Shown one piece after another: positions 24,013 through 36,879 of a DNA stretch of 64,000 bases. The stretch is from Lethocerus indicus (Eukaryota; Arthropoda; Insecta; Hemiptera; Belostomatidae), in contig JACDQD010000004.1 in assembly GCA_019843655.1 (NCBI GenBank), positions 2,046,001 to 2,110,000 on the forward strand. Direction: 5' to 3'. Within the stretch, counting starts at the first letter, position 1. Every line of letters begins with the position of its first letter. The position numbers and the translations under genes were made by a program. The notes under the pieces are model-generated. The model was not told where the DNA came from and searched no databases. It saw only the letters and a program-made list of their open reading frames with translations.

Positions 24013-26720
24013 GGTACCGATATTGTTTTAACGCGTTCGGATATTATTATCGATATTAGGAACAGTAGCCAGGTATACCGCCGTTATAAGTGATTCAACC
24101 TCGCTTTTAGGAGCTCGTCATAGGGACGAGCAAAAATCGAACATAACGAACAAAAAGGCAATACAAAATATATATACTAGGCGCCCAAAAATATATAAAA
24201 ACCTTTATTATTCAGCAACTATAGTATATATTTTTTTTGGGTCCTTGTGTGTATGTACGTATAGTTCTTTTTTAAAATCTTTTTATAGAAGCCGGCTTGG
24301 GAGTGAGGTGAAGCGACTAGAGCTTAACTAATCGCTAAATTTAACCGTTCGCGATCAATTAGGACTTGTTGGAGGAATTGGAGGACACAGAATATAACAG
24401 TTCGTTATTAACGAATCGTTTGTGAAATAATTTGAAACTGATTCCTGAGGTATTGGTGAGATTTTTCAGTTCAGACGGCAACTGCCGTCTGCCGAAAAGA
24501 CAGTTTTATACAACTCCTTGTTATTTGACACGAGTAGAGACATATTTTTCGTAAATTTGCGACGAAGCCAGTCACAGAATATATTCGATACGATCAGATT
24601 AATATTAAAATTAATAATAAGTCCGCAGCTTCATCGATGCTTGCCGTCTTCAGTAGCCCTTTTTTTGCCAAGCGGGGATGTCACGGGGCATATCGGTTGC
24701 AATATCATTTCTGCGCTGCCAATTCACTTTCACTGCCTCCGGAGGTTGTCTTTTAGCTGATATTCGCGTTCGTGAATAGTCTTTTTCGATCGGTAGGTTG
24801 ATTCGGTCGAGTTATTTTTTTTGTTTATCCTGTAGGGCCGCGTTAATGGGATGAACGCCGAATCCCTTTGCAGGAATTTCACCGCATTAGGCGCCCATTA
24901 ACGGCAGATTGAAAAGTGGGAAGTTGCTGGGGGTACGCACGTGCAACCGCCCGATAATCCGAAATAAAGCTCGAAATAAAATAATCGTATCCATTCCTAC
25001 AATATATTTCTGATTTAATTTTCCTGTTACAGACGATTGGATTGATGTTGCTGTAGATTTTCAATGTTCCAAAATTCTCAAAATTCCATGAAAAATGGAT
25101 GCCACCAACTCTGTTGCCCGCCGCTTGTTTGTAATTTACAGTTTTATGTACGATAAATCTACAAAAAGGTTTATACTTCATTTATTTTACACGTGAGTTT
25201 TTCTCCCGTTTATGTGTCCGTGTGTCGTGCCCTTAGGACGGAGCGGAGTTGTACCAAGATTGTATCAACCTAGTGGCGTGACCGAACTTTCGAAAACCGC
25301 GTACGGCGTCGAAAACGATTTCCACGCAATGGGCCAAATTAAAAACACGTCATAGGCCGTTTTGAAAATTTAACCCCCCGAACCCAAACCACCCCCCACC
25401 GGTTCCTGAAAATCCCGGTGATACATACACACGAAATTGCTGTCCAGTTCCTATTTTATCAACGATTCCGTGTACCCTCTGATAATTCATTATGCGTCGG
25501 GGCTGTTATTATATTTTTTTTTTTTTAGTCGATTCGTATAAGGAAAATAAGAGAGAAAACACGGATATATATGCGACACGCAGAAGCCGCGAAATAAATT
25601 GTGCCGATATGTACACGTGTATATATTATGGGTACCCGACAAGTAATCGACATTTTGACTTTGGAATTCATTTTATTTTGCTAGACAAGAAACTTTAATT
25701 ATTAAATCTACTATATATTCACCGATATTATCGACAACTCTCTGCCGCTTTTCCGGCAAATTTTCGATTCCCCCCTTGAAGAACTCCTCAAGACCAGAAT
25801 ACATCTAATCAAATTGTTGATTACTTTCGGGTACACCTAGTGTGAGAAGTTTTTGATATGCCTAGGCACAGAGCCATCCTGCACCGGAATATTTTCTTTT
25901 GTCTTTGGCCCGCCTTTTATATCTTTAGAAACAGCTTCCACGACCGTAAACAAGAATAACAAGGACTGGTCTATTGTTATAAGGGTAATCCCCCAAGGCT
26001 GCCTTGTTCCAACCTCCCCCCCCCAAATCAACATCAAAATTAAAATTTCAATAAGGCAAACTTCTACTGTAATTTTCAAAAGTAGATATTATATAATTAC
26101 TTATATTCCCATGTTTAATTTACAATACCAAACTGTGCCCAACGCTAGGTTTGCACTGTCGCCTTCAGCAGTCGTCCGCATCCACTTCTTGAGACAATAC
26201 TTCTGACGAAATCGAATGTATATTAATTTTTCTTAAAGTGAACATGGACGCTCGACATTGGACCGTCCTCAAGAGCAGTTCCGCAGTGGCCCGCCCGATT
26301 ATGTGGGCCCACGAATTTCCCCCAACATCCTCGGCACCGCCTCCAGTTATGCGTTCGGTGGTTGAGTGCGCATGCGCGGAGGACGAAGAGTGCGATCACA
26401 CGCGGTGAGTGTGCGAGTGTGCGGACGATCCGCAGGAAGGATTCTTCTTCCCCGAGGATCCACTGTTCTGCAGATGCGAATGGATGTGGATTTTTGTCTG
26501 CGAGGTTTCCCGGTTAGGAACGAATCGGTTCGGAATGAAAAGTCGATGAATCAGTCGGCTGGCGGTCTTGAGAGCAAAAATTTCAAACGTGCCTAACGGA
26601 AGAGAGAATCGACTAAAAATAAAATATATAATACATGCATTTTTCCATATAGAATGTATATATTCTAATAACATTTCCGGAGTAATTTCAGCTCCACTTG
26701 AGATGATAACACCGCTAATC
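24013..26720. other. long spacer, nothing confidently recognised
   Basis: Mixed composition. A weak family P relic (tgccgtcttcagtag) lies near 24642-24656. An open frame at 25853-26206 was considered as reverse transcriptase and rejected. Confidence 0.4.
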
Positions 26721-26735
26721 TACATGACCTAGTAT

Positions 26736-26830
26736 GTTGGATGTTTTTCGGGCACTGTTCCTCACTGCACTGTCACTGTCAGCAAAAGACCAAACCGGCG
26801 CGAGGAGACAGAAACACAACAAATCTACGG
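26736..26830 (+). mobile_element. 5'-truncated family P element with 15-bp target duplication
   Basis: The element starts in the interior spacer (gttggatgtttttcggg), has the short-form junction GTC|AGCAAAAG at 26778-26781 and ends at the inner terminus AATCTACGG(TA). It is flanked by perfect 15-bp direct repeats TACATGACCTAGTAT (26721-26735 and 26831-26845). The flanking TA may belong to the element, so the duplication is 13-15 bp. Confidence 0.9.
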
Positions 26831-26845
26831 TACATGACCTAGTAT

Positions 26846-29345
26846 TATCATTTAGATTGTTGTCATGGTCAAAAAAAATGTATATCTAAATTATAAATTG
26901 CGAAAATGCGTTAATTTAATGCGATTTTCTCGTCATACGGGGTCACGAAGTTTCAAAAAGGTGGACGACGCCGCTCACCTACGCCACTGTGTGTTTATGT
27001 ACCTATGTACTATGTAAATAAGGGGTTCGTGCCCTGTAGTGCAGCCCTTCGAAGGGCGTGCTCATCGGTCCGTCGCCGGAATCTTTTATGGGCCAGGTGA
27101 GCGAGCGCTTTGTGCGGGACGTGATATTTTTAAGATATGACCGGGCGGATGTGCACGCTTCAATTGCCAGTTTTTCGGCCGTTGGCCGATTAAACGCTGC
27201 GCCAAAACCTGCCCAACCTTACGCCCCTGTGCGTTCGCCGGCCTCTAGACGCTCTAGAAAATATCCCTTAGCTCTCGAACAACTGCAGTTCTAATAGAGT
27301 GTCAGGTGATATTAGGCGCGATTTAATTTTTAATATATTCACTCGGTAATTCAGTTGGACATTTATGCCTACAGTTATATTGGAGTGCCCAAAAATAGGG
27401 ATAATAGCCCTTGTAAAACAATGAGCTCGAGAAGCTGAAGAAAACGGACGCTTCATTGAAATATGGACAAGGAAATTTGAGCATTTTATATATAAATAAA
27501 TATAAATTATTTTCTTCTAGTAAGAAAATGACAGTTTTAAAAAAAACAATAATAATTCACTAACAGATACAATGATCTTAAAACGGGAGAAGGTACTGAT
27601 GCTTTCACGGATCTTAATTTCACAAATTTGAAATTTTATAAGTTGTTAACAATCGCAAGTGTTTCAAAATTTTTTGTCTTCCCGTTAATATGGCGGAAGC
27701 TCGAAGAAAAACGTTTACGCGAGATTGGAAGTTATTACATTTTAGCGGAAAGTAACAGTTGTTTTAGAAGATATTAACAGAGATGAAATTGCATATTATT
27801 TTGGTTGGGGGGTTGGTGGGGGGAGGGAGGTAAATCTATAAAACTGTAGGCGCCCACCTATAAAATATTCGCTGAAATTAATTGCCTTCGTTTAAGAGCA
27901 GATTTCACGAAAGCACGAGGAAATTATAATACTTATATTACATCCACCGAAGGGCGATTTAAAATTAATTAGCGTCGAAGCCTTTCCTGGAATATTTATT
28001 GCAGAGATTCAAGTGGGTGGGTGGGGTGGTGGAGGTTTCTGGAAATTCAGAATATTGGGTTTGAAAACAGGATTGAAGGAAATCGGACGACTATGGGGAA
28101 ATCCGTTTTCGCTCATTCGCTCGAGCAAATAAACTTGTAATAAATATGTTTAATTTAATATCCTCGCTGCAAGCGGTTACGTATCAAATTAATTTCGAGC
28201 CTGAAATAATGACAAATTCCGCAGGGTTGAAATTGGGCGGCCGCTGAAGAATATTTCAATTTGGATATATTTCCACCATACCCCGGTTCTGAGTTAATCA
28301 ATTCCGAAAACTGCAACCGGAAAAATTAAACTCGGAAACGAGTTCGAAAAGAGAAACCGGGAGTTCAATGAACCATTTCCGTTGAATTAATTTGTATGCA
28401 TAAAAATTTGTTGTTCCCCCCCCCCGTAAACGGCCGCCGGTAAAATACAAAATCGTACCCAATTAATGCAATTAATTAACCGGTATCCTTTTATTCTGTT
28501 TCGTTGTTAAATTATTCTTCAATATGTAATTCTTTTTTCCGGTCTCCCCAACCCCCTCACTCCCACCAACCAACCGACCGACCGGCCAACCCCCTTAACG
28601 ATTCTAGTTTCGATTTCAATTAAATGAGCATAATTGGAATTCAAAGCTGGCACACACACACACACATATATATATATAGAAAGGGAAAATAAATGTACAC
28701 AAGCGTATGTGTAAATGCATCTGGCGTAGCCCAATAACAGCCTCCCCCCATCCCCTCATTCCCTTCACAACTTTTCAAAATTACTGGAAAATTAAATTCC
28801 AGTTTTTTTTTGTGTTCCAAATTGAAAAAAAAAATATATATTTCGGGGCCGATTCCTTTTAAATTAAAAACACCGGACGAAAAACATTTTCGAAACCGTT
28901 CTGAACGTTTTTCGCCCCCCCCCCCACCACCACCTGGGGAGTGAAGTACAATAGGTTAAAATACAATTGAAAATGGCTCTATATATAATACATACGGGGA
29001 TATATTTAATCACTATTCATTCAACTTCTTGGTAATCCTGTATTGTTCTGTCGAAACAATTTTAATAATTAGTTCGTGGAAATGTATTAATGTGAAGGAA
29101 ATATATTTCCCTATCCTCGCAGAAGGATATTATACAAAATGTATGAAACCGTTTTTGAAGAATAATTTATATATTTTTCTAGAAAATTTATTGTACCCGT
29201 GTAAGCGGAGTGTATTTTATTCGGTGTCATAAAAATTATCGTCTGCGACCATCTCCGGGACGTTGAAAAGGACTGTATTTCTACATTACATATTATATAA
29301 ATATATTTATGTAGGGACTGTATTAGGAATCTATATTTCTATATA

Positions 29346-29348
<3 letters not shown>
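26846..29348. other. spacer, nothing recognised
   Basis: Contains a G-rich run (27806-27830), poly-C runs (28417-28427, 28914-28925) and a (CA)n(TA)n tract at 28651-28678. No gene supported. Confidence 0.45.

Positions 29349-29406
<58 letters not shown>
29349..29406. repeat. (TA)n microsatellite
   Basis: About 29 TA units. Confidence 0.95.
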
Positions 29407-29409
<3 letters not shown>

Positions 29410-30233
29410 CGTACGTATATAATAATGAATTTGATGTCATTTGAGCTATGTTAGTCTGTTTACAGAACATGTAAGCAGCAAAATATGACAGAAGAAGGCC
29501 AACGGTTCCTTGCTGGTTAATCAAGTTAACATTGAAAATTTCTTTTTTTTTTACTTTGCATTTATTGTATAGTCACCCTAAAGCTATGGGGTACGTTTAT
29601 TTGTTGACATTAATTGCAGCGATAAAGAAACCGCCCAGTGATGGGACTTTTCGACTTATTTTCACCTGGAGATCTCTGGGCGGGTGGCGCGAAGGAGACG
29701 TAATGGAGGATAGTGATTGAACTTTTAGGAATAGAAGTTTTAGGAGACTAAACTTTTCCGGTTTTTCTTAGCGGCCGGAAAACGGGCCCGAGCCAGCGTG
29801 GAGCGCAATTAATAGTAAAAAATGATCGATAATACACATAAGATACGGCCCCCAGCAATCATGTGTTCATGTGTGCAAACAGAGTCACCCTGGCAACTGC
29901 TCGTTTCACCTTTGCATATATCGAGGCGCGTTTAAATAGCGCGTGCCACACGCTCGTTAGTCATTGCCGCTATAAACGACGGCTAATTACGAAATAATTT
30001 CTCCTTTCTTCTTCCTCTTCTTCCCTCCTCTTTATTCCCTCGTTTCAGTTTTCCCTCCGCGGCGGTCACCGAGCTTCACCCTCTAATCAATTCGTTTACC
30101 AAATACGAGATACCAAATATGTTCAGCCAACAAAAAACTGGGATGAATTAAAAAAAAATTAAAGTTCGGACCGATAAAAGGTGTAGAATAAAAGGTGGGG
30201 AGCAAAATGGACAAAATTCGACTTATGTGTTTT
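29407..30233. other. spacer, nothing recognised
   Basis: An acceptor-like pyrimidine stretch (ccctcgtttcag near 30040) is present, but no exon could be defined. Confidence 0.35.
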
Positions 30234-30805
30234 ATTGGAAGAATCTTGCTTCTACAATCAACATTGAATGTTATAAAAGTACAAATGCTGCATGTATTTT
30301 TTTTTTTTCACATGCATTTCGTGACAAAAGGAACCACCCAAAGATAGCACTTTTCACACAAGAACAATTATAGACTAAGGGCTAAAATGATCTCTGGGCC
30401 AACGGCGTTTAAGCCGATGCGGGGGGTGGGATAATGGATGGGTAAGAGAGGAAAGGGAGTGAACGAGTGGATTGGGATGAGGAGAAAGGCGGGAGTGGAA
30501 CTTCAGGAACCGGGATTTTGCGACTTCGTCTAGTGTCGGGGTATGTTGAGGTCATGGTGGATTGTGGTAGTTAGAAACATACCCGGGGGGAGCATTAAGG
30601 ATGGTACGAAGGACTTTTGACTGAAAACTCTGGATGCGAGCGATGTCGGATGTCCTACACCGTATGTCCGTGTCGGTTTAAGTATCACTTTGCATCTTGT
30701 CAGTTTGTTACTTGAGGTAAATTTTGATGTCCGTTTTAGTAATGGCCTTAAGAGTCCAAATTTTCGGAGTTTTAAGATGTATTAAGATCTGCAAAAAGCT
30801 TCAGC
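30234..30805 (-). mobile_element. 3' fragment of a Jockey-type non-LTR retrotransposon
   Basis: Read on the minus strand it contains the C-terminal reverse transcriptase region (tacttaaaccgacacggac, then a block for catccgacatcgctcgc) and the shared 3' UTR (gcatttgtactttt..ataacattcaatg). It aligns with the copies at 33950-34392 and 51481-51890. It is 5'-truncated with several indels. The parent enzyme copies its RNA into chromosomal nicks. Confidence 0.8.
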
Positions 30806-32060
30806 GTAAGTTAACTCAATAATTCTGAACTGTCAAACCAGATGGTTTTTCTTGAATTAATTGGGGGGTTTTCAACCGGGTTTTTTTTACCGTTGCTCTT
30901 CGACGGCGGTAATTAGTTGAAGATATATTGTCGATAAATTTTGATTATAAATCCTGGATTCATTGCAATGTTTCTCAGACACGAAGGCATAAGAAAAGTA
31001 TATTAAAATTTTTTGAAATCGTCCTTGGACACGAATTAAATGTACAGCGAACATACATTTGAAACATTCATTTATTTTTTTTTTAGGAAAAACAATTGAT
31101 GTATGGACAAAAATAATGGGAAAGCTTGTGAAAACTCATCCTCTGGAAATGATATTATTTCGGGGGTTGCACGCGCTCCTACTGCATTAGATAACGTCCC
31201 GTTATTCCCGATTTTAACTTTACCGAACGGTGCAGTGTCCCGGTTATTAGAACGGGAGCATAACGCGGATTTCGTAACCACGTACAAGTTTTGTAAGATA
31301 CGACGGTACTTTAATTGTTATTATTAAAACGTCTCGGTTATAACGAAACGCGCGTTCGGCCAATGTAAACATGTCAGTAATCAAATGGAAATCCCGTGAA
31401 TTTTCCGCGGGCCGATTCTCACGTCTCTCGCGCCTTTCACAGTTTCCCACAAGCGACCATTTTTTTTTTCCGCCCCGCCCCGGGGAGAAAACACACTCCG
31501 CCGTCAGTTCAGACGTACAAGATCGCTCCTATTAACGACCGGTTTATTCATTTCCGACTTATTTCCGTTTCTCGACTCCACGGAGGGAAAAACGACGTCG
31601 GCGATCCGGCATTAATGTACTGGTTTAATTGGAGACTCCCGACGCCAATTACCCCGTTTTTTCGCTCACACGGTTCGTTTTAGGGTAAATACAACAAGAC
31701 AAGTTAGGCGTACATTTTTCCCTTAACATTTTCTATTTGGAATTTTAGATATTTGTACGCCGACTAATAATTCGATTTTTAAACACCGGCGTTTTTATAC
31801 TGTCGCAAGCTGTATACCTCAGATACCCGATTCTCCAGCCGAGACGTTATCCGTCCATTAATATGTATTTTCCCATTTTAATGTATTTTATTGTAAATAT
31901 ATTTTCCGGCCATTAATAACCGGAGCCGGAGAGAACCCTCGGCAGAGACGCCTACTCTTGTCGTATATTAGTCACGTCACAATAATAGCCACTTACGTCA
32001 AATACAGAAAATCTCTGGTGAGGAAAAAAATTCAGTTGTTTTTACGTTTCTATATCTCAA
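30806..32060. other. spacer, nothing recognised
   Basis: Open frames at 31103-31327 and 31396-31683 have no recognisable domain or splice context. Confidence 0.35.
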
Positions 32061-32107
32061 CTCGGACCCTGATGATGGAACCGTTACGAATTCCGAAACG
32101 TCGGGAG
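32061..32107 (+). ncRNA. second-type hammerhead-like motif
   Basis: CTGATGA (32069-32075) is followed by a bulged T, stem II GGAA/TTCC (32077-32080 with 32091-32094), GAAA (32095-32098) and CGTC. ACGT gives a self-complementary stem III and GTC a cleavage site at 32102. Stem I pairs CC with GG next to the core and CTC with GAG after a three-base bulge. The flanks do not resemble family P. A decayed relative is near 47381-47416. Confidence 0.4.
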
Positions 32108-32770
32108 ACGACAACAGCCGGGAGGGCGCTCGGGCGGTCTCCAACCAAAGGAAAAATCCCACAATATTAAATTAGTGATATACTAAAATTGTCCGCACAA
32201 ACCAAGTAGAATTTTATGAAAATTTAACAATTTATATATATGAACTGCCCGCGCTCCAAATAAACGAGTTCGATTAGGCTAAAACGCCTGTTAACGATAA
32301 TTGAATTGGCGATCGATATTTACCGACCGGCTTTACTGCTGTTCGAAATTCGGCTCGTAACCGTAGAACGAAGATCGTAAACGCGCTTCGCCGTTGTCCG
32401 AATTTACGTTTCGGCGATTGAAATAAAATTTATTCGTATCCCACAGTAAATATCCGCTCGGCGAGTTGTCCAAATAAAATGTTTACGTTATTTGTAAAAG
32501 CTGTAATACAAACTTCCGTACATCCGATACGGGACACGAGGGCGCTGTACTGAAAAATACGTGACTGATATAATTTTCAAGAGATTTAGAGCGGTATCGT
32601 TTCTTGAAGGAACAATACTTAAATTATCAATTCATTCCGATCTTCAAAATTCTGTTCGAAATCAGTGACAACGCTATAGAAAATATATTGGAATCGATAC
32701 TACAGAAGGGCCTACTGAAGGCTATAACTTGGTGGTGGTGGTTGGAAATTCATTCATATAGAAAATCTAG

Positions 32771-32993
32771 TTTAACATACCTATTTTGTGGTCTGCGAGG
32801 GGTTGGAATACCGTAGATTTCGTGTAGATTTTCTGTCTCCTCCCGCTGGTTCTTGGCACTTTGGCTGGTTTTTCGGGCGTACTCACTGCACTGTCACCTG
32901 TACGGAAGTGACTCGCACACCGCTACTGAAGACGGCGAGCGGCCGAAACCGGTCTGGCAAAAGAGGCGACAGAAACACGCGAAATATACGGTA
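32771..32993 (-). mobile_element. family P element, tail on left
   Basis: The left end carries the full tail (tttaacatacctattttgtg, then tctgcgaggggttgg). The right arm is complete and ends at the inner terminus (atacggta). The left ribozyme block is missing, with the arm running straight into ttggcactttggctgg. Confidence 0.9.
32922..32958 (+). ncRNA. hammerhead-like motif in family P
   Basis: GCUA, CUGAAGA, a CGGC/GCC stem II, GAAA, CCGGUC and UGGC are all present, with stem I closed through one G-U pair. All core positions are intact. Confidence 0.5.
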
Positions 32994-33949
32994 TAAAAAT
33001 ATCGTTACCCCCCAGAAAATCTAATACAGTGAGTAAGTTACGTGAAAACAAAAAAAAAAATCGTATCGCAAACGGGAATTGAAAAACTCATTTTTCTGTT
33101 GATGCATTATTGGAGAAGGTTGGGGTCGAGGGGCGTGTTGGTGTTGGGGTTGAAGAGGGGCGCGGGGCCGCTTTGCCACGTGCCGGTCGGGCACACCCTG
33201 AGCCACTTCCAGTCGTAGCAACCTCATTAATCCTAACAACCGGGATTTCTCCCGGCCTTCTCAAGGTCGCCACAAGGCCAACTTATGGGTCGGAGCAAGA
33301 ATTAAGGCACTCGGCACTTGGGAGGGTCAAATTGGCAAATTGTAGGCCGGGTTCCGTTCGGTTCGGTAAAGGCGTATTTCGTCCGAAATAATTTCAATTT
33401 TTTTTTGGTCATTAATGTTATTTTTATTCCATCAGTCTCGAAAGATATTACGTGAAATTGTATTAATAGATCGTATCTAGAAATTGGCCTAAACGTTTAG
33501 AACTGTACATAATCCGGCCTCCGAGTGAAAACAGATATATTTCTGCGGCCGTATACGAAAATTCAAAAATTACCGAAGCCCGTTAGAGCGTCAGAAAAGG
33601 CCGCTCATAGATATCTATGAAACTTTGCCAGTTTGAATAAGTATAAGTAGAAGGCCATAACAGTATATCAGGGGCGACAGAAAGCGGCAGCTATGGGGCG
33701 TTATATTTGCCGGTGGCGGCCAGATGCGCTGCGGGGCCACACTTCGTTTTATTTCCAGAAATGAGGAAAAATACAACGCCATGAATTATTACAAAAGTCC
33801 AGAAATGACTGTCCCGTTCCGGAATTTAATAAAAACTGCTGACTATGTGTAAACATTTCTTATATAATTACTATATTTAAATTATTCAGCCCGGATACAA
33901 TCTCGTCTTAGAAACGAGTATTCCACATACCCGATTCAAAAGAATCGAC
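32994..33949. other. spacer with a G-rich patch
   Basis: 33110-33170 is G-rich. Open frames there are compositional. Confidence 0.4.
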
Positions 33950-34392
33950 TTAAACCGACAATTTGGACTCTTAAGGCCATCTTAAGGACATCAAAATTGA
34001 CCCAAAGTGACAAACTCAAAATGTACAAAGCGATACTTAAACCGACACGGACATACGGTGTAAGACATCCGACATGGCTCGCATCCAGAGATTTCAGTCA
34101 AAAGTCCTTAAGTACCATCCTTAATGCTCCCCTCCGGGTATGTTTCTAACCAGACAATCCACCATGACCTCAACATACCCCGACAGTCGACAAAGTCCCA
34201 AAATCCCGGTTCCTGAATTCCCACTCCCGCCTTTCTCCTCATCCCAATCCACTCCCAGGTTCAGTACCTTTCCTCTCTCTCGGTACCATCTTTGGGCGGT
34301 TCCTTTTATCACAAAATACATGTGAACAAAAAATACATACAGCATTTGTACTTATAACATTAAATGATGATTGTACAAAATAAAAAAGGTTA
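33950..34392 (+). mobile_element. 3' fragment of a Jockey-type non-LTR retrotransposon
   Basis: Translates with frame breaks to KLKMYKAILKPTRTYG followed by a block encoding LSTILNAP and HSRLSPHPNPL, typical of the end of Jockey reverse transcriptase. It continues through the 3' UTR (catacagcatttgtactt) to an A-rich end. 5'-truncated and frameshifted; not functional. Confidence 0.85.
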
Positions 34393-36879
34393 AAAAAAAA
34401 ATAGAAACCAGTTTTAACTGAGGTCATTTCGAAGAATATCCCACAATTATTGGAAATTATAGTAAATTATAATAAAATTAATGTAATTTACTTCCGATTA
34501 ATTTTGCAATATAATTAAATTTATCGTTATATTTTTTAGAGCTAGTAAACACTGTTCGGGTAGTGTGAGCGGTTTATAATTTTTTGGCCTGTATTTCGTG
34601 TTAATATTTTCTTTGAATGTACTGCGGAAATGGGATTTCATGTCGAATGATTTGTGCAAAACGGATATTTTCGTTTGTCTCAAAGTCTGCGCGAAATTAT
34701 TCACCTTTGGCCGTTGACAGGCTCGAATAAAATTCCAGGCCGTAGGGTGCTGAGCACCTGAGCATCGCGCGGTGTTCCCAATTATTGGATTAGGGACTTG
34801 AGCCCTCCGCCCTCACAAACCTCGGGCCCTTCCCGCCCTTTACCGACCCCCGCCGTCCTAACAGTTGCGGACAGAGCAGTTTTTAAACTCCCATAATTAT
34901 TGCCCGCCTTCTAACGGCAATCGCTAAACGATGCCGATTTTTATTCAATCGTCAGCGGTTGCAGTCATTCGAAGGGAAATTATTATTCGCATTTAATTGA
35001 ATGTGAACTTAACTTCAACGAATTGAGAAAACATTATATTTGTCAATCCAGCACTTGCAATCCGCTTGTAAGAGAAAAATATTACAGAGTCTTAAAAAAT
35101 TTACACAACGAAGAGCATTATTCATACTCTAAGCAATAAAAATGGAAGAAATGATGATTGTCAGATTGTGTTCTAAGAGAATCAACGAAACAATCAATGA
35201 ATCTAAGTTTAATTTTCAGTTGGTCGATTTGAAGAGAATCGGAGAAAAACTAAATTTATAGTTAATTCTTAATGCTTGAACTGTAGTAAATTGGAAACGA
35301 AAAATTGGGGAAATAGTTCTGAATTATTGGTCTGAACTGTTGTCCTAATTAATTATGCATATAATATACGCTCTAAATAAAAAATGAAAGAATAATAAGT
35401 TGTTTACGTTATTGAGATTAATTATATTGCATGAATAGAGACAGCTCATAATAATTGTATGATAATAATGTTTTTGTTCATAACATTTAATGCTTATTGG
35501 AAAAATTGAAATGCGAACTATATGTTTCTGTTACAGGCAGGCTTGTTCAAACTTGATGTCCAGGACTATAAATTATCATAAATTTTTTCTCCCCGACTAA
35601 TTCGAGAAATTCGGCCTGAAACATTCACTGCGGGTTTTTAATTAAAAATAAAAATACATTTTCGGGAAGCTCCCCCGGGAATATTTCTTTATTTAGGGTC
35701 GTAGCACTCACAGGACGAAGGAGGAGTACACACTGTCAATCGGTGAGTGTTTCTAAACGCCGCTGTATTCGGCATCGTTTTTCAGTTTATTTTTGTTTTT
35801 CTTTTTCTCTCCCCGCCCGCCCCTAGCTGTTAGCGGCCCTTTTGATGGCGCCCCGGCCATTATTCAAAGCCACGCCGACGGGAAATCCGCTTTCAGATTG
35901 TGGGGCGGGCGGGGGGGGGGGTCCCGGAAAAGAGGAAAAGGAAAAGTGCTCACCTCTTAATTATGCTCACAACTTATTAGCATTATGGAACCGATTTTTT
36001 CTTCTCTTTACCCCCAACCCCCACCACGGCCACCGCCCATCCCACTACACTCTAGCGTCTTATTTCCCAGACCCTTTTACCTTTTATACTTTTATACTAA
36101 AAAAAAAAAGGAGGAGATGGTTATAATAGAAGGACAGAAAGCAAAATAAGTTTTTGTTTTTTTTTTGACTGCACCTCTTCCCTCCTCCTTCGGTCTCGCA
36201 ATTAGAAATTAATTACTCCGAAAAAGTAGAGAGAGGGAACGTTTAAATACTTTTCGAGGGCCCTCCAGTCCGATTCATTTAGGAGAATGACGCTCGACTT
36301 TATCTTACGTGACTTGATAAAAATAAAAAGGGAAACAAATTTCTTTATTGAAATTTTCTTCGGATGAGCCGCCACCCCTTAGGGACTTTATTCTGTACTT
36401 GCGGCCGCCCGAATCAGGTTTAGCGGCACCGCTATCAAAGCACCGGATAGCGTACGGTGAGCGGACTTGTCAACTCTGTCATTAAAGTTGGTAACGAATT
36501 TTTTACTTTGGGACTTTAAAATGAAAGGTCGGTGAAATCTTATTTACTCGGCAGACCGTTCACAAAAAAGGGGGCGTACATTTAAGCCAAAGTTAACCCT
36601 CAATTAGGATATAAAGCGGTGGGAAGAAAGATCGAGTGGCTTACGCTATCCGACTTCCTAAATTCATTTCATTGTTGCAAATATTACCTGTTTAAAGAGT
36701 TCGGGATTCAAATTCCAATACTGGACAGCATAGGACTAAAATTCTAAAAATTCTTTTTATTCGTTTTATTTTTATTTTACCCAGGTATTAACCATTTGGG
36801 GTTAATCATAACCTAGGTATTTTTCGTGCCCGAAGCCGGGAGCAATCTTCCAAACGTACTGCTCAAGTCATCGAGCCCC
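34393..36879. other. spacer, nothing recognised
   Basis: Largely AT-rich to about 35.7 kb, then mixed with a G-run near 35906-35919. No gene supported. Confidence 0.45.

Noticed and set aside
25853..26206. Open frame with VIPQGCLVPT, recalling the PQG motif of LINE reverse transcriptases
   Set aside because: Spacing around the motif does not fit without gaps, no Tyr-x-Asp-Asp motif follows, and the opposite strand is equally open.
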